A DNA stretch of 43,535 nt, from positions 1 through 43,535 of the forward strand of contig DDNP01000022.1 of NCBI GenBank assembly GCA_002341185.1. The letters run 5' to 3'. Below are positions 1 through 8,829 of this stretch, in pieces (position 1 is the stretch's first letter; every line of letters starts with the position of its first letter). The notes below the pieces were generated by a model. It was given only the letters and a program-made list of their open reading frames with translations. It was not told where the DNA came from and did no database searches. Origin of the DNA: Candidatus Neomicrothrix sp. UBA2517. Its GTDB lineage: Bacteria > Actinomycetota > Acidimicrobiia > Acidimicrobiales > UBA8592. Made by a program: the position numbers and the translations under genes.

Positions 1-1
1 T

Positions 2-856
2 CCAGACGAGGAAGCTCCTGAGTGCGTAACTGATCCTGATTGTGATGATGATGGAATTCTCGACCCGGACGAACTAGCGCCCGAGTGTATAACTGACCCA
101 GATAACATCTCATGTGAAATCGTGCCTGAGGTAGACCCAGACGACACAGAGACTCAAAAAAATCCAGATCCAACACCAGCACCCGAACTTGAACCGACTC
201 CAACCCCAATTACCCCTGTTGCAGGAGAAGCAAATGATTCGTTCCCATGGTGGATTCTCTTACTTGCACTACTCGCACTGCTCGCACTTACAAGAATCCT
301 GCTGCTCGTATACATCAGGCGTAGGTCCCCAATTATTACCCATATAGCGATTTCTGACCTCAAAGAAGAAATACAGTTCCTAGAACGAGTAGGCATGTCC
401 TCACTGAACGAATATGAAATGAATTCAGAAATAGAATTCCTATCGGATACTCCAGGTATCACAGAAGTGAAATTCACTATACGCGTTGATGATGGAAACC
501 TAGAACACGGAACAAGTTCAAGCTCATACCTTGAGGATACAGATCTACCTAGCCATGATTTACAACTTGGCAATCTACCAAGCATCGTGAGCATAAATGG
601 AATAGTTTCAGAAATCATTTGGTCTATTAAGGCTAAACGACCACTGGGCACGTCCTTTACAATCGAGTTTGAAGTCAATGGAGAATGGATTGAAATATCA
701 GAACTCACAGCAGAAGACGGATCAGAGAGCGAAACCCAAACTATCTATCCATATTGTCGCCTTGTTGCAAAAGCACCATTTGGGGTGAGACGATTCTCCC
801 CACCAGCGCCAATAGGTCTCATAAGTCTAGAAGGGGCAGATGAACCTACAGCTTAA
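2..856 (+). CDS. C-terminal part of a membrane-anchored surface protein with Asp-rich repeats (5' end outside window)
   Basis: The reading frame is open from the left edge, so the start lies outside the window; the GTG at 122 is only an internal codon. The visible N-terminal part has two copies of an acidic Cys-Val/Ile-Thr-Asp-Pro-Asp unit, 63 nt apart (from 17 and from 80), with a DPDCDDDGILDPDE stretch like the calcium-binding loops of thrombospondin type 3 repeats. A Pro/Thr/Glu-rich linker follows, then one strongly hydrophobic helix (about 240-310) ending in RRR, then about 165 residues of unrecognised sequence. By the positive-inside rule the repeats would be outside and the C-terminal domain in the cytoplasm. 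Function unknown; an adhesin or surface-sensor role would be a guess. Confidence 0.75.
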   Translation, partial: PDEEAPECVTDPDCDDDGILDPDELAPECITDPDNISCEIVPEVDPDDTETQKNPDPTPAPELEPTPTPITPVAGEANDSFPWWILLLALLALLALTRILLLVYIRRRSPIITHIAISDLKEEIQFLERVGMSSLNEYEMNSEIEFLSDTPGITEVKFTIRVDDGNLEHGTSSSSYLEDTDLPSHDLQLGNLPSIVSINGIVSEIIWSIKAKRPLGTSFTIEFEVNGEWIEISELTAEDGSESETQTIYPYCRLVAKAPFGVRRFSPPAPIGLISLEGADEPTA

Positions 857-864
857 GGTGATTG

Positions 865-1425
865 CTAACACCTAAAGGGAATAACTAAAGCTGCTTCTGA
901 TTTAGCTCCATCTTCATCAGTTGCATGTGATACAAGAAGTATGTATGACTGTTCTGTAATCGGAATAGGGAACGTTGCAGAGGCAATCCCTGGAACAGTA
1001 AGTTCTGTTCCTTCATTAATGAATGAAGTTAAATTAATACTTTCCTCTTCAACTAGTGCAGATAAGTCAATTAACACTGACGTGTCATCAATATCACTTA
1101 CAGAAATTGCTATTGATACCAAATCGTTGCGATCGTCAGAACCTAAACAATTTGGCCCCTCAAGACTGATCGTAGGTGCTTTATTATTGGGTTGTTGCTC
1201 AATAGTAAAGGGCAAGGAGGTGGGTGAAACTACAGTATTTTCAGCCTGAGGCATTGAGGAGCTATCCTCCTTTTCACTTTGCACAACCGATTCAGGAAGT
1301 GAATCACTCTCATCCCCCCCAGATTGCGCCAAAGTAACGACAGCGAAGGGGAGAGCAACAGCAAAAGCTAAAAGTATGGCAACCAAGCGAACATACTTCT
1401 GACGTTTTCCTTGTCGATTATGCAT
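865..1425 (-). CDS. Secreted hypothetical protein with Ig-like domain
   Basis: This 186-residue protein begins with a basic stretch (residues 1-12), a hydrophobic core (about 13-33, LVAILLAFAVALPFAVVTLA) and a likely signal-peptidase site near AQS. A Ser/Glu-rich linker follows, then a beta-rich domain (about 80-186) resembling bacterial Ig-like modules. It is convergent with the surface protein at 2-856, separated by only 8 bp, and divergent from the MFS transporter. The start is supported by TACGAT placed 6 nt before the ATG, consistent with a leaderless transcript. Its extracellular location is well supported; its function is unknown. It may work with the neighbouring surface protein, but only proximity suggests this. 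Confidence 0.7.
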   Translation of the reverse strand: MHNRQGKRQKYVRLVAILLAFAVALPFAVVTLAQSGGDESDSLPESVVQSEKEDSSSMPQAENTVVSPTSLPFTIEQQPNNKAPTISLEGPNCLGSDDRNDLVSIAISVSDIDDTSVLIDLSALVEEESINLTSFINEGTELTVPGIASATFPIPITEQSYILLVSHATDEDGAKSEAALVIPFRC

Positions 1426-1431
1426 GACACT

Positions 1432-1437
1432 ATCGTA
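1432..1437 (-). promoter_or_regulatory. Leaderless -10 element for the secreted protein at 865-1425
   Basis: On the minus strand TACGAT is followed by 6 nt (AGTGTC) and the ATG. No Shine-Dalgarno sequence is present, so transcription probably starts at the A of the start codon. No clear -35 was found. Confidence 0.6.
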
Positions 1438-1453
1438 GCTCTTCTCAGGTGCC

Positions 1454-1459
1454 TAATTT
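1454..1459 (+). promoter_or_regulatory. Candidate leaderless -10 element for the MFS transporter
   Basis: TAATTT lies 7 nt before the ATG at 1467. The spacer is one longer than the 6 nt seen at most genes of this window. It favours 1467 over the upstream GTG at 1449. Confidence 0.45.
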
Positions 1460-1466
1460 AGTGATC

Positions 1467-2978
1467 ATGCATGAAGACTTCTCTCATGCGAGCTACTCTT
1501 CATCGGTGGATATATCATCTCCTGAAGCGAGCAACCAAGGAAGTATTTGGAAAGGTAAATACTTACCCATTACTCTTGCGAACCTAACCGTTGTAGCTGT
1601 TGCCGCCTTTGATGGTCTCGCAATTGTGGCAGCCCTTCCAAATATCGCAAAAGACCTCGGAAACGTTTCGCTATCGCCATGGGTATTGACTGCGTATCTT
1701 GCGACATCTGCTTTAGCGGCGATAGTGGCCGGACCCATCATAGACACGATAGGAGTTCGTAGAACCTTTCAAATTACTGGACTCTGGTTCCTTTTTACAA
1801 GTGCCTTAGCTGCAATTGCCCCGTCAATGACGCTACTCATCGCAGCTAGGTCCCTTCAAGGCATAGGTGGGGGACTAGTTATAGCTGTGGCTCTTGCATC
1901 AGTTGGGCTTGCCTACCCCGACGATCTCAGACCAACTGCTTTTGCAGCTAACTCAATGGTGTGGGGCACTCTTGGGCTGGGCGGTCCTGTGATTGCTGGA
2001 GCTCTCCTTGAGCTAAGTGGATGGCGTCTTATTTTTGTTGTGCAACTCCCTATAACCGCAATGGCACTTGGTATGGGGTGGAGACGACTGCCAGACGTAG
2101 TTGATAATCAGAAAGACAAAAGACTAAATTTTGATATTTCAGGCATTACTTTGCTCTCTATTTGTATTATCGCTTCGTTAATTGCAGTAAGTGAGTCAAT
2201 AGAATCACCGTCCTTAGCAGGAATATTTCTTTTAGTAACAGGTTTCTGCGCTTTCCTCTATTGGCGTCATTCCGGAAGCACCATAAACCCAGTTCTTCTT
2301 CAACGGCATTTGATGAAATTCCCGCTAAACCGAATACATGTCGCATCTGCATTAGCACTCATCACAGGTTTAGCTACCGACAATTATCTACCGCTATACA
2401 TGCAAACAACAAGGGGGCGTTCTGAAGCATTTGCATCATTTTCAGTAGTCTTTCTCACAGTTGGTTGGACTGTGGCAGCATTTGCCACGAGTAAGTTTCT
2501 CAAAAGAAAAAAAGAAGAAGATATTATTCTTCTTGGATCAGTACTCATGATCCCTTCTGTACTTCTAGCAGGAATATCCGTTTCATTTACATTTGCATTA
2601 GCAATACTTTTTGGAGCCTATTTCTTAATAGGGGCATCCATAGGATTTATCTCGACATCTGGTTTAACACTTCTGCAATCATCAAGTGCTCCTGAAGAAA
2701 TGGGACGAACTAATAGTGCTCATCAATTCCTTCGAACGCTAGCAATTACTTATGGTGTAGCTATTGGAGGTGCAATTCTGCTTGCAGTCGTGAAAGCAAA
2801 GACTGGAGATGTGGAATCCGTTCGCAAAGTCCTATCAGGTGATAATTTTACTGTTGCCTCAGAGACCACAGAGGCTATTGGGAGCGGCCTTGCATGGGCG
2901 CATGTCTTTAGCGGGGGCACTGCTTGTCTTGGTCTTCTGATAGCTATTTCTCTTTACCGAAAACGAAAAGTGTTTTAA
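1467..2978 (+). CDS. MFS transporter, DHA2-like (14-helix drug/metabolite antiporter family)
   Basis: About 500 residues with 12-14 hydrophobic helices. The first loop region carries the MFS motif-A-like stretch GPIIDTIGVRR, and RSLQGIGGG is typical of the EmrB/QacA (DHA2) branch. The length fits that branch. Such carriers usually export drugs or small metabolites by proton antiport across the inner membrane. The gene lies 117 bp upstream of the molybdenum hydroxylase operon on the same strand, so it could move a purine-related compound, but no residue shows this. The start at 1467 is preferred because a TAATTT element sits 7 nt upstream; GTG 1449 would add six residues. Substrate unknown. 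Confidence 0.85.
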   Translation: MHEDFSHASYSSSVDISSPEASNQGSIWKGKYLPITLANLTVVAVAAFDGLAIVAALPNIAKDLGNVSLSPWVLTAYLATSALAAIVAGPIIDTIGVRRTFQITGLWFLFTSALAAIAPSMTLLIAARSLQGIGGGLVIAVALASVGLAYPDDLRPTAFAANSMVWGTLGLGGPVIAGALLELSGWRLIFVVQLPITAMALGMGWRRLPDVVDNQKDKRLNFDISGITLLSICIIASLIAVSESIESPSLAGIFLLVTGFCAFLYWRHSGSTINPVLLQRHLMKFPLNRIHVASALALITGLATDNYLPLYMQTTRGRSEAFASFSVVFLTVGWTVAAFATSKFLKRKKEEDIILLGSVLMIPSVLLAGISVSFTFALAILFGAYFLIGASIGFISTSGLTLLQSSSAPEEMGRTNSAHQFLRTLAITYGVAIGGAILLAVVKAKTGDVESVRKVLSGDNFTVASETTEAIGSGLAWAHVFSGGTACLGLLIAISLYRKRKVF

Positions 2979-3031
2979 TAGATTCAATTTAACGTTGGAC
3001 GCTACAAGAAGTAACGGCTAAATTTAAAGAA

Positions 3032-3067
3032 CAACTTAGTTGAACTCAACCGGAGGCGTACCCCCGG
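3032..3067 (+). promoter_or_regulatory. Overlapping palindromes and an imperfect hairpin upstream of the molybdenum hydroxylase operon
   Basis: Three inverted repeats follow one another: CAACT-T-AGTTG (3032-3042), TTGA-AC-TCAA (3040-3049) and an imperfect stem of CCGGAGG against CCCCCGG (3050-3056 with 3061-3067, one A-C mismatch, loop CGTA). They lie between the MFS gene and the operon's Shine-Dalgarno sequence. A repressor operator or a leader structure is possible. The regulator is not visible in the window. Confidence 0.35.
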
Positions 3068-3080
3068 AAGGGCCATATAG

Positions 3081-3089
3081 AGAGAGGAG
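3081..3089 (+). promoter_or_regulatory. Strong ribosome binding site of the YgfM-like gene
   Basis: AGAGAGGAG ends 6 nt before the ATG at 3096. This gene clearly has a leader and a Shine-Dalgarno sequence, unlike the leaderless genes around it, and this fixes the start. Confidence 0.7.
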
Positions 3090-3095
3090 TTTAGT

Positions 3096-3848
3096 ATGCC
3101 TAGCATACTTTCTTATCACCGCCCTCAAAGCCTTGATGAAGCTCAGAAGTTAGCATCCCAAAAGAATACTTTCATAATAGGTGGAGGTACTCTTGTCATA
3201 CCCGATGTTCTTTCAAGCCCAACGAAAGAAGCAGTAATAATTGACCTACAAGCAGTTGGTCTAACTGGGATATTCTCAGAGTTGTCTGGAGGTCAAAGCT
3301 CAGTAAAAATTGGGGCCATGACAAGATTGTCCGAATTGATAGGGAATGAGAAGATCCCGATGATAGTTCATGAATTGTCTTCAAAAGAACTCCCATCAAC
3401 GCTACGAACTCAAGCAACCATTGGCGGTACCATTGCTGACCGCAACGGCGAGAGCATACTGCTTTCTGGATTCCTTGCTCTCAATGCTGAAATTGAAATA
3501 AATTGCGAAACTTGGATACCGCTTAATCAATTCCTTCAATCCGAACCGCTTGAAGGGATAATCACTGCACTCAGATTTAATATTCCAACCGCTGAGTCCG
3601 AAACAAGCTTTCACTCGGTTGGGCGAACACCTATGGATGTACCTATCGTCTCAGGCATTGGATACGCACAATCAAATGGCAATTTGCAGGTCTCGCTCAC
3701 AGGGGTAAGTAAAATTCCTGTGCTTGTAAAATCAGATGACGATATCGAAAACCTAGATCCTGAAAGTGATTTTAGAGGCTCTAGCGCATACAGGAAACAT
3801 CTTGCTTCAGTGATATTCTCTCGCATTACAGAGGAGGTACAAAAATGA
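3096..3848 (+). CDS. FAD-binding (medium) subunit of a molybdenum hydroxylase, YgfM-like
   Basis: 250 residues with the FAD-binding fold of the xanthine dehydrogenase/CO dehydrogenase medium subunit. IIGGGTLVI (27-35) matches the first FAD loop and TIGGTIADRNGES (108-120) the second. It is shorter than usual CoxM/PucC proteins (about 280), but close to E. coli YgfM (about 260). Like ygfM it sits directly before an XdhD-like fused molybdenum subunit, here overlapping it by 4 nt. It would carry electrons between the molybdenum subunit and an outside acceptor. First gene of the eight-gene operon ending at 12034. The second FAD loop departs from the common NLA-A/S-SPAAD form, so acceptor preference may differ. 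Confidence 0.85.
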   Translation: MPSILSYHRPQSLDEAQKLASQKNTFIIGGGTLVIPDVLSSPTKEAVIIDLQAVGLTGIFSELSGGQSSVKIGAMTRLSELIGNEKIPMIVHELSSKELPSTLRTQATIGGTIADRNGESILLSGFLALNAEIEINCETWIPLNQFLQSEPLEGIITALRFNIPTAESETSFHSVGRTPMDVPIVSGIGYAQSNGNLQVSLTGVSKIPVLVKSDDDIENLDPESDFRGSSAYRKHLASVIFSRITEEVQK

Positions 3849-6769
3849 GAATTTCTTTCTATTTAAATGAAATTCAAATAGAGACGGAGATCGAACTCCA
3901 CGATACTTTGATGCAACTATTAAGACGACGTGGAATGGTAAGCGTCCGATACGGCTCAGATTCAGGGGAAACAGGTGCCTCAGCCGTTCTTATAGATGGG
4001 AAGCTCTCCAGCACTGATTGTATGCTTGCTGCTCAAATAGATGGTCGTGATGTCAAGACGGTTGAATGGTTCAATAAAAGTGACCTACATCCAATTCAGG
4101 TCGCATTTGTCGCAACGGGTGCCATGCAATCAGGATACTCAACTCCAGCGATGATATTAGGAACATGGGAATTGCTGAGTCAAAACCTTAATCCAACTGA
4201 ACAAGATGTAAGAGATATGCTCTCTGGAATTCTTGATCGTGAAACTGCGTACGTTAAGCCTGTAGAAGCTGTCATGAGAGCCGCAGCTTTAATGCGAGGA
4301 GAAACAAATGAACCTTTCGGCCCCGTATACCTTCCGCCTCTAACCGACGGAAGGAATCCAGTCGATATTAGCCCAAATGATAATGGTCCAGATGCTTCTC
4401 CGGCTGTCCCAAGAGTTGTCCCTTCAAAGGATGTTCCAGAAATGGCAGTTGTGGGAAAACCGGAAGTTAAAGTAGATGCTGTTCGCTTGGTTAAAGGAAA
4501 TCCCGCATTCACCGATGATTTCGAAGAAAGAGGGCAACTCATAGCCAAAGTTCTCCGCAGTCCACATGCACATGCAAATATCCTTGATATTGACGACACG
4601 GAAGCTGTCGCACTTCCAGGCGTGCATGCCGTAATTCATTACAAGAATATCCCGCGCATCAAGTATGCTTCAGGCGGGCAAAGTTGGCCAAACCCGCATC
4701 CACACGACCAAGTAAGTTTTGACAACAAAGTAAGGCATGTCGGAGATAGAGTTGCGGCAGTAGCTGCTGAGACAAAAGAAATAGCTCAAACAGCACTGAG
4801 CCTAATCAAAGTTAAGTATGAGGTATTGCCCTATGTACTGGGCGAAATTGAAACAATGGAGCCTCAGTCCCCAGTCATTCATGATGAGAATGACACCGAG
4901 GAAATATACGATGCCGATAAAAATATTGTCTTAAAAATTCAAGCTGAGCGTGGTGACGTTGAGACCGGAGCTAAGCAAGCTGACCACCTCTTTGAAGACA
5001 CTTTCAAAGTGCATCAGGTACAACAAGTACCTATCGAGCCCCATATTTCTGTGGCGTGGCTTGATAGTGATGAAAGGTTAGTTGTCAGAACAGCTACACA
5101 AGTGCCATTCCACGTTAGGCGAATGCTAGCACCTCTAATCGGAAGATCTATCAAAGATGTGCGCGTGATCAAGCCAAGAATTGGTGGAGGTTTCGGTGCA
5201 AAGCAAGAAATGCTAATCGAAGACATTGTTGCTCATCTAGCTATTGCAACTCGCAGACCCGTAAAACTTGAACTTGACCGGAGCGAAGAATTTATCGCAT
5301 CTCGAACACGTCATCCACAAACACTAACTTTTACGACCGGAGTAGCAGCTACTGGAAAATTAGTCTCACAAAAGTTACGCCTAATCGGAAACACGGGCCC
5401 TTATGGAACACATGGGCTAACTGTCCAGACAGTTGCTGGTCTTCGCGGACTTACCTCATACAATGCCGATAATAAGAAGTTTGATTGCGATGTTGTCTAT
5501 ACGAATACTCCTGTTGCTGGGGCTTACAGGGGATATGGGGCCCCTCAAGCAGAGTTCGCTTTGGAAGCGCATATGGAAGATATCGCTCATGCTCTTGGAG
5601 TCGACCCCATTGAATTCAAACGAAAGAATTGGGTCAAAGTCGGCGACGAACTGAATATTGCTCCACATCTTGGAGAAAGAGCAGTGGGCCTGGAAGACAT
5701 TGAAGAATATCCGAGAATAACTTCAAACGGGATAGAAGAATGCATTGCTCAAGGAAAGAGATCAATAAAATGGCACAGGAAAGATGACCCTGACTGGATA
5801 GCTCCCAAGGACAAACCAAATATCCGACGTGGGTTAGGGTTCGCATTCTGTATGCACGGAACTGCCATACCGTTTCTAGACATGGGTGGCTGCAGTATAA
5901 AAATTAACGATGATGGATCTTTCAACATGCTAGTTGGCGCTACCGACCTAGGTACCGGAGCTGATACTGTACTGGGTCAAATAGCAGCTGAAGTCTTAGG
6001 TGTCCCTTTGAGTGATATACAAGTTTATTCATCTGATACTGATGTAACTCCTTTTGATACTGGAGCATATGCATCTAGCACAACCTACATATCTGGAACT
6101 GCCGCAAAACTTGCTGCGGAAAAAGTACGGGAAAGACTTAAAGAACGCGCTGCAAAATTGCTGAACGTTAAAGAGCCATGTTCAATTGAACTACGGGACC
6201 GAAAAGCGATTGCACCAGATGGAAGTTCTGTAACAATCGAAGATATTGCAATGGAAGCTTTCCATTTAGAAGACCATGAGCAGATTATGGGGACAGCCTC
6301 GTACGTATCGCCTGAATGCCCTGCTCCATTTGCGGCCCAATTTGCAGAAATAGAACTGGATATAGAAACCGGCCAGATCACTGTTACTAAACTAGTCATG
6401 GCGGTTGACTGTGGTGTGGCGATTAACCCCGTTACAGCTTCCGGGCAAGTCGAAGGGGGCATGCTGCAAGCTCTCGGTTATGCGCACTGTGAAGAATATG
6501 CATTTGATGAAAATGGAAAGATGGTCAATGACAGTCTTGGACCATACAAGATATATCGAGCTGATGAAATGCCAGAATTTGAAGTATTCCTAGTCCAAAC
6601 TATGGAGGATTCTGGTCCTTTCGGAGCTAAAGCTGTAGCCGAAATTCCCAAAGACGGAGTTGCCCCAGCAATTCGAAACGCAATAATCAATGCAACAGGT
6701 GTAGCTATTAACGAGATTCCATTTACTCCTGAACGTGTCTGGCAAAAGATCAGAGAATCAGAAATTTAA
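3845..6769 (+). CDS. XdhD-like molybdenum hydroxylase: fused degenerate [2Fe-2S] domain + molybdopterin subunit
   Basis: 974 residues. Residues 1-150 align by eye with the two-cluster [2Fe-2S] subunit, but seven of eight ligand cysteines are replaced: S38, T43, S46 (C59 kept) in the plant-type motif, and S96, S99, D131, E133 in the second motif. Surrounding framework residues (YG-D-G--GA-AVLIDG, TGAMQSGYSTP) are kept, so this is the same fold without clusters. Residues 200-974 are a full molybdopterin-binding subunit with GGGFGAK (447-453), a RGYGAPQ loop and a Glu at 933 in KAVAE, the position of the catalytic Glu of xanthine dehydrogenase. Length and order match E. coli XdhD, a probable selenium-dependent purine hydroxylase. 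From memory, XdhD's N-terminal domain also lacks these cysteines. Substrate unproven; a purine is likely from context. Confidence 0.85.
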   Translation: MRISFYLNEIQIETEIELHDTLMQLLRRRGMVSVRYGSDSGETGASAVLIDGKLSSTDCMLAAQIDGRDVKTVEWFNKSDLHPIQVAFVATGAMQSGYSTPAMILGTWELLSQNLNPTEQDVRDMLSGILDRETAYVKPVEAVMRAAALMRGETNEPFGPVYLPPLTDGRNPVDISPNDNGPDASPAVPRVVPSKDVPEMAVVGKPEVKVDAVRLVKGNPAFTDDFEERGQLIAKVLRSPHAHANILDIDDTEAVALPGVHAVIHYKNIPRIKYASGGQSWPNPHPHDQVSFDNKVRHVGDRVAAVAAETKEIAQTALSLIKVKYEVLPYVLGEIETMEPQSPVIHDENDTEEIYDADKNIVLKIQAERGDVETGAKQADHLFEDTFKVHQVQQVPIEPHISVAWLDSDERLVVRTATQVPFHVRRMLAPLIGRSIKDVRVIKPRIGGGFGAKQEMLIEDIVAHLAIATRRPVKLELDRSEEFIASRTRHPQTLTFTTGVAATGKLVSQKLRLIGNTGPYGTHGLTVQTVAGLRGLTSYNADNKKFDCDVVYTNTPVAGAYRGYGAPQAEFALEAHMEDIAHALGVDPIEFKRKNWVKVGDELNIAPHLGERAVGLEDIEEYPRITSNGIEECIAQGKRSIKWHRKDDPDWIAPKDKPNIRRGLGFAFCMHGTAIPFLDMGGCSIKINDDGSFNMLVGATDLGTGADTVLGQIAAEVLGVPLSDIQVYSSDTDVTPFDTGAYASSTTYISGTAAKLAAEKVRERLKERAAKLLNVKEPCSIELRDRKAIAPDGSSVTIEDIAMEAFHLEDHEQIMGTASYVSPECPAPFAAQFAEIELDIETGQITVTKLVMAVDCGVAINPVTASGQVEGGMLQALGYAHCEEYAFDENGKMVNDSLGPYKIYRADEMPEFEVFLVQTMEDSGPFGAKAVAEIPKDGVAPAIRNAIINATGVAINEIPFTPERVWQKIRESEI

Positions 6770-6775
6770 GCCATT

Positions 6776-7522
6776 ATGGGGCATCATAAGAACAGAGTGA
6801 TCTTCATTACAGGAGCATCAACAGGAATTGGAAGAGCGACTGCAATACGCCTCGCAACAGAAGGAGCTACACTCTTTCTAGTTGACATAGCGAAAGATGA
6901 ATTAGAAAGCACCGTTCAGAAATGCCGAAGCTTCGGGTCTGAAACCACCAGTGCTGAATGTGATGTAGCAAATGAGTCGCAAGTCACTAGAGCGATTTCC
7001 AGTACGGTTGCGCAATATGACAGAATTGACGCAGTTATAAATGTCGCAGGCATTCAGTTATGGAGTCATTCTCATGAGCATTCCTTAGCAGACTTTGAGA
7101 AAACCCTGTCCGTCAATCTGACTGGAACATTTATGGTCTGTCGAGAAGCAATTCCACATTTGCTCAAAAACTCTGGATCAATAGTTAACGTTTCCTCGAC
7201 TACAGCTCTCGCAGGCATTCCTTACTCAGTAGCCTATGCAGCGAGCAAGGCTGGAGTGCTAGCTTTGACAAAATCCCTGGCGGTTGAATACGGAGAGAAA
7301 GGTCTACAAGTAAACTGTGTAAATCCCGGAGGTATCAAAACAGAAATGTCAAAGATGCCCAGTATCGAAAACCCAGACCTCAATTTGCTCTTACGACAGA
7401 GTCCATTGGGCAAATTCTCTGAACCGGAAAGCGTAGCAGGACTAATCTCCTATTTGGTCTCAGAAGAAGCACAGCACATAAACGGAGAATCAATCAGAAT
7501 TGATGGGGGAGCGCTCGCATGA
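6776..7522 (+). CDS. SDR-family oxidoreductase
   Basis: 248 residues, a classical short-chain dehydrogenase. TGASTGIG (12-19) binds the nucleotide, NVAG is at 89-92, and the active-site set is N114, S140/S141, Y154 and K158. Asp37 after the second strand (LVDIA) favours NAD(H). It starts 6 bp after the XdhD-like gene and overlaps the next gene by 4 nt, so it is translated within the molybdenum hydroxylase operon. Enzymes of this type oxidise an alcohol or reduce a ketone; the substrate is not evident. E. coli-type clusters have no such gene, so it is an addition of this lineage. Confidence 0.85.
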   Translation: MGHHKNRVIFITGASTGIGRATAIRLATEGATLFLVDIAKDELESTVQKCRSFGSETTSAECDVANESQVTRAISSTVAQYDRIDAVINVAGIQLWSHSHEHSLADFEKTLSVNLTGTFMVCREAIPHLLKNSGSIVNVSSTTALAGIPYSVAYAASKAGVLALTKSLAVEYGEKGLQVNCVNPGGIKTEMSKMPSIENPDLNLLLRQSPLGKFSEPESVAGLISYLVSEEAQHINGESIRIDGGALA

Positions 7523-8829
7523 CAATCGTTACAGCAGATTGGCTTATCACCAACCCACAAAAACGCCCCCTTAGGTTTTGTGGGGCCCGTATCCAAGATA
7601 AGGAAATTGTTGAAATTGGTGGAAACGAAGAATTAAAGGCAAAGTATCCTGACGATGAACACATTGATGGGACAGGAAAGATCATGTTGCCTGGTTTCGT
7701 TAATACTCATACCCACATGTACGGAGTTCTCGCTCATGGGATTCCATTAAGTGACCCACCTGAAGATTTTTGGGCTTTCCTAAAAGATTATTGGTGGCCA
7801 AAGGTAGAAGACTCACTTGACAAAGAAATGATAGCTGCGGCGACTAAATGGGCATGCGCAGAAATGCTCCAATCAGGAACAACTACCTTTTACGATATTC
7901 TTGAAGCCCCTAACACCCTTCCTGGAGGGTTGCAGGCTCAGAGAGAAGAAGTAATATCGGCTGGAATACGCGGAATTCTAAGTTTTGAAGCTACAGAGAG
8001 ATCAGGTACACGAAAAGGTCAGCTCGGAATTGAAGAAAATATGTCATTCCATAGAGAAACACAAAACGATGAATTGATTTCAGCAATGATGTGCCTTCAT
8101 ACAACATTCACTTGTTCAGAAGAATTTATATCCGAGGCCTTTTCAATAGCAGACCAAAACAACTTGGGACTACATGTGCATTGCAATGAAGGGACATATG
8201 AAGGTTTGTGGTGTGAAGAGAACCTCGGGAAGAGACCTCTTGAGATCTATGAGGGTTTAGGCGTAACTAATTCAAATTTCATCGCAAGTCAATGTGTCCA
8301 TTTATCTGAAAAAGAAATAGAAATAATTAAAAATACTGGAATTAAAGTAACGCACATGCCGCTTGCAAATTGTGAAGTAGGGGGTGGAATAGCCCCAATT
8401 CCTGAATTAATTGAAGCAGGAGTCACGGTGGGTTTAGGGAGCGATGGCTACATCAATGACTTTTATGAAGTCATGCGGGGAGCTTTCCTCATCCATAAAG
8501 CTAGATTGCAGGACCCAGGTGTAATGCCAGCATCAACTGTGCTTGATATGGCTACATCATCAGGAGCAATGGCCCTAGGGTTAGAACAAGTTGGAAAATT
8601 AGAGCCAGGTTATTCCGCTGATTTACAACTCATTGATGGTCAATTCCCAACTCCATTAACCAGTGAGAATATATTTGAACAAATTATTCTTTGGAGAAAT
8701 GCCAAACACGTATCGGATGTGATGGTCGCTGGCAAATGGAAAGTGAGTGGGAACAAGATTCTTTCAATAGATCTGGATCAGGCCAGAGATGCACTGCATA
8801 AACAAGCGAGAAGATTATGGGCAGTATGA
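7519..8829 (+). CDS. Amidohydrolase-superfamily aminohydrolase, SsnA/guanine-deaminase-like
   Basis: 436 residues with the complete deaminase-type barrel: H64 and H66 (NTHTHMYG), H219 and H221 with E224 (HVHCNEG), H261 and D309 (GLGSDG). Both the N-terminal and C-terminal parts of the small beta domain are present. Such enzymes bind one zinc or iron and deaminate purines, pterins or S-adenosylhomocysteine-like compounds. The WWPKVEDSLD segment resembles the WWRLD region of SsnA, a marker of selenium-dependent molybdenum hydroxylase clusters. Translation is coupled to the SDR upstream (4-nt overlap) and to XdhC downstream. A guanine- or oxopurine-deaminase role is the best guess; MTA/SAH deaminase is the alternative. 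Confidence 0.8.
   Translation: MTIVTADWLITNPQKRPLRFCGARIQDKEIVEIGGNEELKAKYPDDEHIDGTGKIMLPGFVNTHTHMYGVLAHGIPLSDPPEDFWAFLKDYWWPKVEDSLDKEMIAAATKWACAEMLQSGTTTFYDILEAPNTLPGGLQAQREEVISAGIRGILSFEATERSGTRKGQLGIEENMSFHRETQNDELISAMMCLHTTFTCSEEFISEAFSIADQNNLGLHVHCNEGTYEGLWCEENLGKRPLEIYEGLGVTNSNFIASQCVHLSEKEIEIIKNTGIKVTHMPLANCEVGGGIAPIPELIEAGVTVGLGSDGYINDFYEVMRGAFLIHKARLQDPGVMPASTVLDMATSSGAMALGLEQVGKLEPGYSADLQLIDGQFPTPLTSENIFEQIILWRNAKHVSDVMVAGKWKVSGNKILSIDLDQARDALHKQARRLWAV

Noticed and set aside
154..708. Long minus-strand open frame (184 codons) opposite the surface protein
   Set aside because: It is antisense to a frame with a clear membrane helix and repeats; no start signal and low-complexity Ser-rich product.
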